The notes beneath the pieces were generated by a model, which was not told where the DNA came from, did no database searches, and saw only the letters and a program-made list of their open reading frames with translations. From Kiritimatiellia bacterium (GTDB lineage: Bacteria; Verrucomicrobiota; Kiritimatiellia; UBA8416; YA12-FULL-48-11), in assembly GCA_028716365.1 (NCBI GenBank), contig JAQUPZ010000007.1:248001-312000 (forward strand): a stretch of 64,000 nt of DNA, given 5' to 3'. The translations under genes were made by a program, and so were the position numbers. Positions 9,280 through 17,382 of the stretch are shown here, in pieces; position 1 is the first letter of the stretch; every line of letters begins with the position of its first letter.

Positions 9280-10080
9280 TTATGGCAATGGAGTGAGCTG
9301 TTTTTTCCTGTGGCTAAACCGTACATACTGGGTGTAGCCGGCTTCTCTGGCAAGTTGTAGTGCCTCATCAAATGCGTAACCTACCTCGCCGGGTTGGTGA
9401 GCATCAGATCCAAAACAGATGGGGATTTTTCTTTCATGTGCCATCTGGAGAATCAATAAAGAAGGGTATATTTCGCCGATTGTTTTCCGGAGACCCGCTG
9501 TGTTGAGTTCGATGGCCATATTGGCGGAAGCAATACGATCAAGGGCAGGTTTGGCAAGTTCCTTGAGAATTTTGTCGGTGGGTTTGTGACCGAATTTTTT
9601 CGGAATATCCAGATGGCCAATAACGTCATAAAGACGCGTATTTGCAAGTTTACCAAGTAATTCCAGGTATTCCCGCCAGGTATTAGGGATATCAACAGAA
9701 TCCCATATGCTGCGTTCTTCAGGATTGTCGAATCCCCAGTCTCTGATGTAGTGAATTGAACCTATAACAAGATCGAAGTCCTGTTCGGAGAGCCACGGGT
9801 AAAGGATTTTCTCGCAATCCTGGTAGTAGTCGGCTTCCACCCCAAAAAGGACGTATGGATTCCTGCTGTTCTTTCGAAGTTCTTTGATAGTGTCATGGTA
9901 AAATGGATATTTGTCCATATCCATGCGATGTTTTGAATCGTAACCGTCCGGGGCAGGGACATGGTCGGTGAAACATATTTCGGTTATACCATTCTTATTC
10001 GCTGCTTCTATGTATTCAGCGATTTCACCTGTGGCATGTTTACATAAAAATGTATGTATGTGTGAATCTGTAAGCATCAT
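9280..10080 (-). CDS. PHP-domain histidinol-phosphatase-like phosphoesterase
   Basis: This 266-residue soluble protein is of the HisJ/HisK PHP type. Metal-binding motifs are DSHIHTFLCKHATG at the N-terminus, TDHVP, the central FGVEADYY, GSIHYI, DVIGHLDIPKKFG and C-terminal GSDAHQPGEVG, all in the expected order. The usual substrate is histidinol phosphate, but no other his gene is nearby, so another phosphomonoester is possible. It sits 30 nt downstream of the sigma54 regulator on the same strand and may be cotranscribed with it. It converges with uvrB. Confidence 0.85.
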   Translation of the reverse strand: MMLTDSHIHTFLCKHATGEIAEYIEAANKNGITEICFTDHVPAPDGYDSKHRMDMDKYPFYHDTIKELRKNSRNPYVLFGVEADYYQDCEKILYPWLSEQDFDLVIGSIHYIRDWGFDNPEERSIWDSVDIPNTWREYLELLGKLANTRLYDVIGHLDIPKKFGHKPTDKILKELAKPALDRIASANMAIELNTAGLRKTIGEIYPSLLILQMAHERKIPICFGSDAHQPGEVGYAFDEALQLAREAGYTQYVRFSHRKKQLTPLP

Positions 10081-10110
10081 TTCCGTTCATTTGAAAAGTG
10101 TCACATTACA

Positions 10111-11619
10111 TTAGGTATTTCTTGATCGCAAGCGGTAATTATCTTCCCCGTGTTGAAGAATATATTTTTTTACCGTTCTTCTGTCCAAACCTGAACGTCG
10201 CGCCACTTCTTCGTAAGTTCCGAAGCGATCGTAAAGTAATTTTGCATAATCAATCAACAAATCCTCTGCAGTATAAGACCCGTTTTCTATTCTACTGGTG
10301 ATGTTCGTCTGTAGATCATGAGAGATGGTCTTTATGTCGCCAGCATAGTTATGTGTCAGGAGGATTCGTCTGACGCACTGCTCTAATTCTCTCACATTTC
10401 CGGGCCATGTGTAATTCCGGCCAGGGTTCGTATCCATTGTTTTTCTTATCATGGCGGTCAATTCTGGGTCACTTTGTCGCGTAATTTTTTGTATAGTTAT
10501 CGAAAGCAGTTCATCAAGTTCGCTTGAATCTTCACTGATTCTTTGTCTCAAGGGAGGCACGATAATTATATCTGAACACAAGCGATAGAAGAAATCGTTA
10601 CGGAAAAGTTCCTTGCGGCGGAGTTCATCAATTGGCTTGTTGCTCGCTGCTATGACCCTGCCATGAAAACGTTTTTTCTCGTGACTTCCGACGGGTGAAA
10701 ACATGCGGTCCTGGAGTACATGCAGTAGTTTGATCTGAACTGGAATCGATACATCGCCAATTTCATCCAGAAAGATGGCACCGTGGGGACTGCAACGGGA
10801 AAATATTCCTTCATGTGCCTCAACGGCACCGGTAAATGCGCCCTTCCTGTGCCCGAATAGTTCTGATTCAATAAGTGATTCAGGAAACTGTGACAGATTT
10901 ATCGCTGTAAAGGAGCGCATAAAACTTTCAGAAAAACAGTTTTTCTTATCGTCAAATGGTATAAACCCTGAACGACCAATGGCAGTTGCCGCTGTACCTT
11001 TCCCTGTGCCGGTTTCACCAAGAAGAAAAGTTGAGAAATCCTCCATGCGGTTCCACAGGTATTTCTCGTACATCTGCATATCGTGGGTGAAGACATTATT
11101 CCACAGTGACATACGCAGCTGTTTCATTGATGGGCTTTGCCCTATAAGAAGAGTATTGATGAAGTAGAAAGCCCTCCTTAATTGGTAAAACATGGCGAAA
11201 TACCACATTGCATCCATTTGTGTGAAACCACGGTTACAAAGGGTATCCAGTGTATCTTTTGCGAAGGCTGCAGGGCACGATACTTCACCGGCTTTGATCT
11301 GGGTCTGGATCAGTTCGTCGAATTTGTCAGCAAATGAATGAAAGATGTCAAAGAGGTGGGCATATCTAATAATTCGCTGATCTTCGGAAGAGATACCTCT
11401 TGATCCCTTTTTTTCTGGTCTGATCTTTTCAAGAAAGTTGTGAACGCGCGCAAGAACAGTATCCAGCGGATTACCTGTTCCGTTTTTATCGGACAGCCCT
11501 GCAATTTTCAGGTCAAGCTGGGTTCTTTCCTCGCTGAAGGGGTTTGCAAAAGCTGCGCGTGTTACGAGGGTTAGGAATTCGCGTTGTTCTGCCTCAAAGG
11601 ATAATGTCTTCATGTACAA
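10111..11619 (-). CDS. Sigma54-dependent enhancer-binding regulator with novel N-terminal domain
   Basis: This 502-residue transcription activator remodels sigma54-RNA polymerase. The AAA+ core has Walker A GETGTGKG (201-208), the sigma54-contact loop GAFTGA (260-265), Walker B AIFLDEIGD (281-289), then FRNDFFYRL and WPGNVRELEQ. A C-terminal Fis-like helix-turn-helix follows (YEEVARRSGLDRRTVKKYI). The N-terminal ~195 residues are not a receiver, GAF, PAS or V4R domain that I recognise; they look helical. No Shine-Dalgarno sequence is evident before ATG 11619 or the in-frame ATG at 11613. A perfect palindrome lies just upstream, and a sigma54 promoter points the other way towards the operon at 11811, which is its probable target. 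Confidence 0.9.
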   Translation of the reverse strand: MYMKTLSFEAEQREFLTLVTRAAFANPFSEERTQLDLKIAGLSDKNGTGNPLDTVLARVHNFLEKIRPEKKGSRGISSEDQRIIRYAHLFDIFHSFADKFDELIQTQIKAGEVSCPAAFAKDTLDTLCNRGFTQMDAMWYFAMFYQLRRAFYFINTLLIGQSPSMKQLRMSLWNNVFTHDMQMYEKYLWNRMEDFSTFLLGETGTGKGTAATAIGRSGFIPFDDKKNCFSESFMRSFTAINLSQFPESLIESELFGHRKGAFTGAVEAHEGIFSRCSPHGAIFLDEIGDVSIPVQIKLLHVLQDRMFSPVGSHEKKRFHGRVIAASNKPIDELRRKELFRNDFFYRLCSDIIIVPPLRQRISEDSSELDELLSITIQKITRQSDPELTAMIRKTMDTNPGRNYTWPGNVRELEQCVRRILLTHNYAGDIKTISHDLQTNITSRIENGSYTAEDLLIDYAKLLYDRFGTYEEVARRSGLDRRTVKKYILQHGEDNYRLRSRNT

Positions 11620-11632
11620 ATAATGTACGTCA

Positions 11633-11653
11633 TATAGACATTTTATGTCTATA
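11633..11653. promoter_or_regulatory. Perfect 9+9 palindrome, candidate enhancer/operator
   Basis: The arms TATAGACAT and ATGTCTATA are separated by TTT. The centre is about 119 bp upstream of the predicted sigma54 start near 11762, a normal distance for an activator site. It is also 14-34 nt upstream of the regulator's own start codon. It could therefore serve as both upstream activating sequence and autoregulatory operator. Confidence 0.6.
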
Positions 11654-11734
11654 ACAAATAATACCCGTCAGACCTAATATTTACGTTTTACTGATTTTAT
11701 TAGGGAATCATGAAATCCCCGACATTGGAATTTA

Positions 11735-11750
11735 TTGGCACGGAGAGTGC
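11735..11750 (+). promoter_or_regulatory. Sigma54 (-24/-12) promoter
   Basis: TTGGCACGGAGAGTGC matches the consensus TTGGCACG-N4-TTGC at all but one position. The diagnostic GG (11737-11738) and GC (11749-11750) are exactly 10 nt apart. Transcription would start near 11762, 49 nt before the methyltransferase ATG. The divergent gene encodes a GAFTGA activator. Confidence 0.8.
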
Positions 11751-11810
11751 GATAATGGAGGTCCATGCAAACAGAACAAGATTCAATAATCAGGAATTTA
11801 AAGGTGATAC

Positions 11811-12698
11811 ATGATTAACGAGCTTTATTTCTATGGTAAAATTATTGCCTTCCTGCTGAAGGGCAACGTCGTTCGACCTGAAATAATACAACGTGATTAC
11901 GACAAACTTAGCCGTACATATGACGACTACTTTTCTCGCTACGTTGGCAAATATTCCAGGGAATTGGTCAGGAGGCTGGAATTGGCGCCGGGGAGCAAGG
12001 TGGTTGATCTTGCTTGTGGAACCGGGACCTTGAGCCTTGCGATTGCAGAATCCGTTGGTGAGAAGGGCAAGGTTACGGGCGTTGACCGTTCGCAGGGCAT
12101 GCTGGCTGTTGCCGAGAAGAAGTGCAGGGCTAGGGGCTTCAGCAACACGACGTTCGTTGAGGCCGACATAAGAGATGTCTTCACAGGATTTGAAGACAAT
12201 TCGCTTGATGCCGTTACGTGCGGTTGGGCGATAGGATATGTAAATCCACAAGACTTGGTCAGTGCAGCTGCGAGAAAAATCAGAAATGGCGGCAAGATTG
12301 GTCTTATTGAAAACGTGAGGGATACGCTTGCCCCGATCCGAAAGACTGCCGTCAAGGTGGCTCAGGAGCTACCCAGGCATTTCAACCAGCTGATGGATCT
12401 TCACTTCCGACTTCCGAAGGATTCCGGGGATATCAAGAGCCTCTTCATGGGTGCCGACCTTCAAGTTCTGGATTCGTGGGAAGGAGATGAGAAGTTTGAG
12501 TTTCGGAGCGGCGAAGAGGTCCTGAACTGGGTTTTACATACAGGAGCCAGCGCCGGGTTTGACACGGTAATGGACAGGGCGGCGAAGAAGGAATGTGACG
12601 AATTGTTTGTAAGGTTGATCGAAAAGGATTTTCTAAGAGATGGCCGAATTGTTGTTACGCACAAGTTTGCTGCAGGAATAGCGCAGAAGGAGGAATAA
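11811..12698 (+). CDS. Class I SAM-dependent methyltransferase (UbiE/MenG-like)
   Basis: First gene of the sigma54-controlled operon, 295 residues, cytoplasmic. The Rossmann SAM-binding series is clear: motif I VVDLACGTGTLSLAIAE (about 65-80), acidic loop VTGVDRSQGML, then VEADIRDV and GGKIGLIENV. The N-terminal RDYDKLSRTYDDYF is typical of UbiE/COQ5 and phospholipid N-methyltransferases. The C-terminal 100 residues are extended relative to UbiE. AAGGTG precedes ATG 11811. The substrate is unknown; in this lipid-gene context an aminolipid or quinone-like lipid is plausible. Confidence 0.85.
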   Translation: MINELYFYGKIIAFLLKGNVVRPEIIQRDYDKLSRTYDDYFSRYVGKYSRELVRRLELAPGSKVVDLACGTGTLSLAIAESVGEKGKVTGVDRSQGMLAVAEKKCRARGFSNTTFVEADIRDVFTGFEDNSLDAVTCGWAIGYVNPQDLVSAAARKIRNGGKIGLIENVRDTLAPIRKTAVKVAQELPRHFNQLMDLHFRLPKDSGDIKSLFMGADLQVLDSWEGDEKFEFRSGEEVLNWVLHTGASAGFDTVMDRAAKKECDELFVRLIEKDFLRDGRIVVTHKFAAGIAQKEE

Positions 12699-12702
12699 CA
12701 CC

Positions 12703-12798
12703 ATGTACCTTTCCAAAATTGAGAAAGAAATTGCTTTGTTGGAAACATTGAAGATGAAAGAATCAGGCGCTTGCCGCTGCCGGTTTTGTGGAAGATAA
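12703..12798 (+). CDS. Short 31-residue ORF ending in a Cys-rich tail
   Basis: This ORF is too short for the track. The best ribosome site of the area, AAGGAGGAATAACACC, leads directly into ATG 12703. The 31-codon frame ends with SGACRCRFCGR and TAA at 12796. It starts 4 nt after the methyltransferase stop and overlaps the radical SAM frame. Two readings are possible. It may be a real peptide, for example a RiPP-like precursor with Cys residues at its C-terminus. Or it may be the true N-terminus of the radical SAM protein separated by a one-base frameshift. The second is at least as likely, because the radical SAM frame has no good start of its own. Confidence 0.4.
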   Translation: MYLSKIEKEIALLETLKMKESGACRCRFCGR

Positions 12799-13988
12799 GG
12801 AGTCTTCTGAACGAGGAGAAATTCACGAGGCTTAACGGCAAAGTAGTAATCAATTCATTTCTGCCGCCTTTTCCAAGTGAGGCATTTAACAGATTGGGAC
12901 GAAGTATCCACTCGCTAATGGAGCACAAGGCAATACCCTTATCGGCATATATCTCTGTAACCAGTAAATGCAGATATAACTGCTGGCATTGCAGCAAGAC
13001 TCGAAGAACCGGCGAGGACATGTCGCGCGAAACGATCCTGTCACTTGTCAAGGATCTCCAGGAAATGGGAGTCTGTATTGTAGGGTTTACAGGTGGCGAA
13101 CCGATGTTGCGTGAAGATATGGGGGAAATCATTGGCTCGCTTGATGACAGGTCGGTTTCCATTCTGTTCACGTCCGGAGACGGTGTTACTAAGCAGAGAG
13201 GAAGAAAATTGAAGGAAATGGGGCTTTTTGGCGCCGCAGTGAGTTTGGATCATTACGAGCCGGCTATTCATGATGAACGCCGAGGTAAGAAAGGGGCATT
13301 TGAGACGGCGCTCAATGCGATCCGTATTTTCAGGGATAACGGTATGTACACCATGATCCAGCTTGTGGCAACAAAGGAGATGGCAGGGGATCAGGCGTTT
13401 GAACGTTACCTTGAGCTTGCCGGCAAACTAGGGGTACATGAAATCCGGCTGTTGGAACCTATGCCGACCGGCAACCTGATCGGTTGTGCGGGGAAGTGTA
13501 TGTTGAACGATAGTGAAAGAGCTACATTGAGACAATTGCATATCAAAACCAACAATCAGAAGGATATTACGAAGGTCTGCGCGTTTGCACATATTGAACA
13601 CAAGGAATTGTATGGCTGCGGGGCAGGGTTTCAACATCTCTATATTGATGCACAGGGGAATGTATGCCCCTGTGATTTCACGCCGGTTTCTTTCGGAAAT
13701 ATCAACAAAGAGAAGGTAAGTCTAATCTGGTCCCATTTGAACAAGGCGTTTGGCCGGCCTGGCTGTAAATGTTTCCTTCTGGAGAATGCCGATAAGCTGA
13801 ATCAGGCGTTTACTGGGACACTGCCGATAGAGTATACTAAAATCCGGAATTTGTGCCGCTTTCCGAAAGAGGGAGAACTGCCGGAATATTACAGAGTGCT
13901 GGGCTGGAAGAGTGAGTGTAATTGTTCTACAGGATTATCCTGGCAAGGGGAGGGAGTGAGCCGTGCTTTCGTATGCTCAAAAGCTTAG
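12771..13988 (+). CDS. Radical SAM protein with SPASM-like C-terminal Cys cluster
   Basis: About 405 residues from TTG 12771. The 4Fe-4S motif CRYNCWHC (CxxxCxxC) is followed by GFTGGEPMLRED, the radical SAM signature. C-terminal cysteines (CAGKC, GCGAG, NVCPCDF, then GCKC) and IDAQGNVCPC resemble a SPASM auxiliary cluster, as in enzymes modifying peptides, heme or lipid-linked substrates. No ATG or GTG lies in this frame between the stop at 12720 and 12771. The next ATG (12919, LMEHKA) has no ribosome site. The start is therefore uncertain: TTG coupled to the short ORF, or a frameshift from ATG 12703. The end overlaps the next gene by 26 nt. Confidence 0.85.
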   Translation: MPLPVLWKIRSLLNEEKFTRLNGKVVINSFLPPFPSEAFNRLGRSIHSLMEHKAIPLSAYISVTSKCRYNCWHCSKTRRTGEDMSRETILSLVKDLQEMGVCIVGFTGGEPMLREDMGEIIGSLDDRSVSILFTSGDGVTKQRGRKLKEMGLFGAAVSLDHYEPAIHDERRGKKGAFETALNAIRIFRDNGMYTMIQLVATKEMAGDQAFERYLELAGKLGVHEIRLLEPMPTGNLIGCAGKCMLNDSERATLRQLHIKTNNQKDITKVCAFAHIEHKELYGCGAGFQHLYIDAQGNVCPCDFTPVSFGNINKEKVSLIWSHLNKAFGRPGCKCFLLENADKLNQAFTGTLPIEYTKIRNLCRFPKEGELPEYYRVLGWKSECNCSTGLSWQGEGVSRAFVCSKA

Positions 13989-16900
13989 TCGGTCGTTTGC
14001 TTGGTTGAACGTCACGCAGTTTCTCGGCGCGTTGAACGACAATGTGTTCAAGCTTATGCTGATTTATCTGCTGGTAAATGTCATGGGCGAGGAGCACCGT
14101 ACGGGGATAGTGGCGCTTGCTTTCGGACTTTTCGTAGTGCCGTTCCTTCTCTTCTCTCACGCCGCTGGCGTACTTGCCGACAGGATCAGTAAGAGGACGA
14201 TCATAGTAACCGTCAAGTTTATCGAGGTGGCCATAATGCTGATGGGCTGTGTTGCGGTCTTGACGCAGAACTCTATAGGATTGTTCAGTATTCTTTTCCT
14301 GCTGGGCTGCCATAGCACGTTGTTCAGCCCATCAAAATTCGGGATTATTCCGGAGCTTGTTCCCATCGAAAAACTGTCAATCGCCAACAGCTTCATTGAA
14401 GGTTTGACTTACATTGCGATCATCATAGGTACTTTCCTTCCGTCTTTCTTTTTGAAAGCCCTCGGTGGAACTTCCTTCGGACTCGTCTGCCTGTGCTTCT
14501 GTCTTGCCTGCGTAGGTGTTGTGACGAGCTTTGGAGTTGAGAAGACACCTGCGGCGGGGTCCTCAAAGAAATTTTCCCCCTGGTTCCTGCTGGAGATATT
14601 CAAGACGTTGAAAGAAACATCAAAAGACCGCCATCTTTTCCTGGCGATTACCGGTGCGGCGTATTTCCTTTTCCTCGGGGCCTTTATCCAACAGGACGTC
14701 CTGCTTTATGGGCAGGATTGCCTGGGCATGGACATCGAGGAAAGCGGATACCTTTTTCCGGTGGCAGCTCTTGGAATTGGAGCCGGCGCACTGCTTGCCG
14801 GGAAGCTGTCGGGAAGGAACATAGAGTTTGGGATTGTTCCGATAGGGGCCCTCGGTTTGACAATGGCGTGTGTCACCCTCGGATTAATGCCGCCATCGCT
14901 TAAGGGAACGCTAGTGCTTATTACTTTTATAGGAGTCTGTTGCGGTCTTTTCATTGTTCCTCTCAACGCTTTCATACAATATCGCAGCCCTGCTGACCGG
15001 CGCGGAGAGATACTGGCGTGTACAAACTTCCTGAGTTTTCTCGGCGTTGCATTGTCTGCAGGTATTTTCATGCTGTTAAATGGTGTTCTCGGGCTGACAG
15101 CAGGCCAGTGTTTTGTCACTGTTGGCGTGATGACCGGCATCCTCGCGGCGATTGCGATTGTTGTGCTGCCTGATTTTCTGATTCGTTGCGTAACAGTAAT
15201 AATTACCAAGTGTTTCTATAGGATAAACACAATCGGGTTGGAGAATCTGCCGATAGATGGTGGTGCTCTTCTGGTTTCGAATCATGTCACTTGGGTTGAT
15301 GCCCTGCTTATTTCGGCGACTGGCCAGAGGCGTATTCGCTTCATGATGGATCGTCATATTTACCAGAACAGATGGCTGAATCCGTTATTCAGGCTGATGG
15401 GTGTTATTCCTATATCCGTTGCGGATGGTCCAAGAGCCGTGCTGGGATCCCTTAAGAAGGCACGCGAGGAACTTGATGCCGGGTATATGGTCTGTATCTT
15501 TGCTGAAGGCGCCTTAACCCGTAATGGCAATACACGTGATTTTAAACCAGGCCTTGAGCGTATCGTAAAAGGATCCAGCCATCCGATTATCCCTGTATAT
15601 ATTGGTGGTGCGTGGGGCAGTATTTTCAGCTATTTCCATGCTCGGTTACTTGGCGGTTTACCCAGAGTGCTCCCGTATCCAGTTTCGGTGATCTTTGGAG
15701 CACCTATGCTCGCGACTTCCACATCGACACAGGTAAGAGAGGCGGTGATAGAACTTTCTACAAGGTTGTTTGATTTTAAGAAAGACAGAAATAGATCCCT
15801 GGCCGGATTGTTTGTGTCCAGGGCAAGGCGCAGGTGGTTTGCGACGGCGCTTGGCGATACTACGGGGAAGCGTCTTACTTTTGGGAAGACTCTGATTTCC
15901 GCCATTGCCTTGTCACGGGAAATTAACGCTATTTCTTCCGGTCAGGACAAGATAGGCATAATCATGCCGGCGTCAGTTGGCGGGGCGTTGGTTAATGTCG
16001 CGGTTACCCTGCTGGGTAAAGTGCCGGTGAATCTCAACTTCACCAGTTCAGCCGAATCGGTTTCATCAGCCATCCGGCAGTGCGGAATGAAAACGATCAT
16101 TTCTTCGCGGGCCTTTGCGGCGAAACTTGAAGGCTTTGTTATGCCCGAAGGGACTGTTTTTCTTGAAGATATTGCAGCGCGAATCACTCCTGCCTCAAAG
16201 ATAATTGCAACGATACAAGCCATGATTGTCCCGGTGAGGTTACTGATGCGCCACAGGAAGGTGGGACCGGATGACATTGCTACAATTATTTTCTCGTCTG
16301 GCAGCACGGGAGATCCCAAAGGCATCATGCTGAGCAATCACAACATTATTTCGAACGTGGAATCTTTCCTGATGATAATGCATTTCGGGCGCATGGACGG
16401 AATGTGCGGCGTTTTGCCTTTTTTTCACTCTTTTGGCTTCACGACTACGCTGTGGTGCCCGCTGCTTAAGGGGTTCCGCGTGTTCTATCACCCGAACCCG
16501 GTTGAAGGAACCAAGATTGCTGAACTTGTACGCGAGAACAAGCTGACCGTGTTGCTTTCCACACCTACTTTTCTAATGTCATATATCCGGCGCGCAACCA
16601 GGAAGGATTTTGCCAGCCTGCATATTGTTGTTACGGGTGCTGAGAAGTTAAAGAAGAAGGTAGCGGATCACTTTGAGCAGCAGTTTGGAGTGAGACCACT
16701 GCAAGGTTACGGGACAACTGAGCTGTCGCCGGTTGCGGCATTGAATGTTCCTGATGTCAAGATTGACGGAGTCAAACAGGTTGGGACCAAGGAGGGAAGC
16801 ATAGGACAGCCGATACCAGGCGTTGCGATGACGATCGTTGATCCGGATTCGGGCGCTGTCGTTCCTGAAGGCGGCCAGGGACTGTTACTTGTTAAAGGGC

Positions 16901-17382
16901 CCAATGTGATGCTGGGCTACCTGAATAGCCCGGAGAAGACCGCTGAAGTTATCAAGGATGGCTGGTACAACACTGGAGACATAGCGAAGATTGACAACGA
17001 CGGTTTTGTATTTCTGCATGATCGCCTGTCGCGGTACAGTAAGATCGGCGGCGAGATGGTGCCCCACATGGCGGTGGAGGATAAAATATTTCACCAGCTT
17101 GGAGCCGTGGGCCATGTTATCTACGTGACCGCAATACCCGACGAGAGGAAAGGGGAACAGCTGATCCTGTTCCATACCGATGAGGCTGGGGATTCGGATA
17201 GTCTTTACAGGATCATTGCGGAGAGTGATCTCCCGAACCTGTGGAAACCGCGCCGCGAAAATATTATAAGGATTGAAACAATGCCTACATTGGGGTCCGG
17301 CAAACTGGATCAGAAGAAACTGAAACAAAAAGCACAGGAGTTTGCAGCCAGGCAGCAAACGTGCTCGGGGAATTATGAATAA
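13963..17382 (+). CDS. aas: LplT-PlsC-acyl-ACP synthetase fusion (lysophospholipid flippase/acyltransferase/ligase)
   Basis: This 1139-residue inner-membrane protein fuses three activities. Residues 1-405 are an MFS/LplT-like transporter (NVTQFLGALNDNVFKLML; about 12 hydrophobic segments), which in E. coli flips lysophospholipids inward. Residues about 420-610 are a PlsC-type acyltransferase with NHVTWVD (HX4D) near 440 and FAEGALTRNG. Residues about 640-1139 are an AMP-binding acyl-ACP synthetase with FSSGSTGDPKG near 774, GYGTTELSP and WYNTGDIAKID. E. coli splits these into LplT and Aas. The predicted role is re-acylation of lysophospholipids using free fatty acids. GTG 13963 follows GGGGAGGG by 8 nt and lies inside the radical SAM gene. 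Confidence 0.92.
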   Translation: MLSYAQKLSRSFAWLNVTQFLGALNDNVFKLMLIYLLVNVMGEEHRTGIVALAFGLFVVPFLLFSHAAGVLADRISKRTIIVTVKFIEVAIMLMGCVAVLTQNSIGLFSILFLLGCHSTLFSPSKFGIIPELVPIEKLSIANSFIEGLTYIAIIIGTFLPSFFLKALGGTSFGLVCLCFCLACVGVVTSFGVEKTPAAGSSKKFSPWFLLEIFKTLKETSKDRHLFLAITGAAYFLFLGAFIQQDVLLYGQDCLGMDIEESGYLFPVAALGIGAGALLAGKLSGRNIEFGIVPIGALGLTMACVTLGLMPPSLKGTLVLITFIGVCCGLFIVPLNAFIQYRSPADRRGEILACTNFLSFLGVALSAGIFMLLNGVLGLTAGQCFVTVGVMTGILAAIAIVVLPDFLIRCVTVIITKCFYRINTIGLENLPIDGGALLVSNHVTWVDALLISATGQRRIRFMMDRHIYQNRWLNPLFRLMGVIPISVADGPRAVLGSLKKAREELDAGYMVCIFAEGALTRNGNTRDFKPGLERIVKGSSHPIIPVYIGGAWGSIFSYFHARLLGGLPRVLPYPVSVIFGAPMLATSTSTQVREAVIELSTRLFDFKKDRNRSLAGLFVSRARRRWFATALGDTTGKRLTFGKTLISAIALSREINAISSGQDKIGIIMPASVGGALVNVAVTLLGKVPVNLNFTSSAESVSSAIRQCGMKTIISSRAFAAKLEGFVMPEGTVFLEDIAARITPASKIIATIQAMIVPVRLLMRHRKVGPDDIATIIFSSGSTGDPKGIMLSNHNIISNVESFLMIMHFGRMDGMCGVLPFFHSFGFTTTLWCPLLKGFRVFYHPNPVEGTKIAELVRENKLTVLLSTPTFLMSYIRRATRKDFASLHIVVTGAEKLKKKVADHFEQQFGVRPLQGYGTTELSPVAALNVPDVKIDGVKQVGTKEGSIGQPIPGVAMTIVDPDSGAVVPEGGQGLLLVKGPNVMLGYLNSPEKTAEVIKDGWYNTGDIAKIDNDGFVFLHDRLSRYSKIGGEMVPHMAVEDKIFHQLGAVGHVIYVTAIPDERKGEQLILFHTDEAGDSDSLYRIIAESDLPNLWKPRRENIIRIETMPTLGSGKLDQKKLKQKAQEFAARQQTCSGNYE

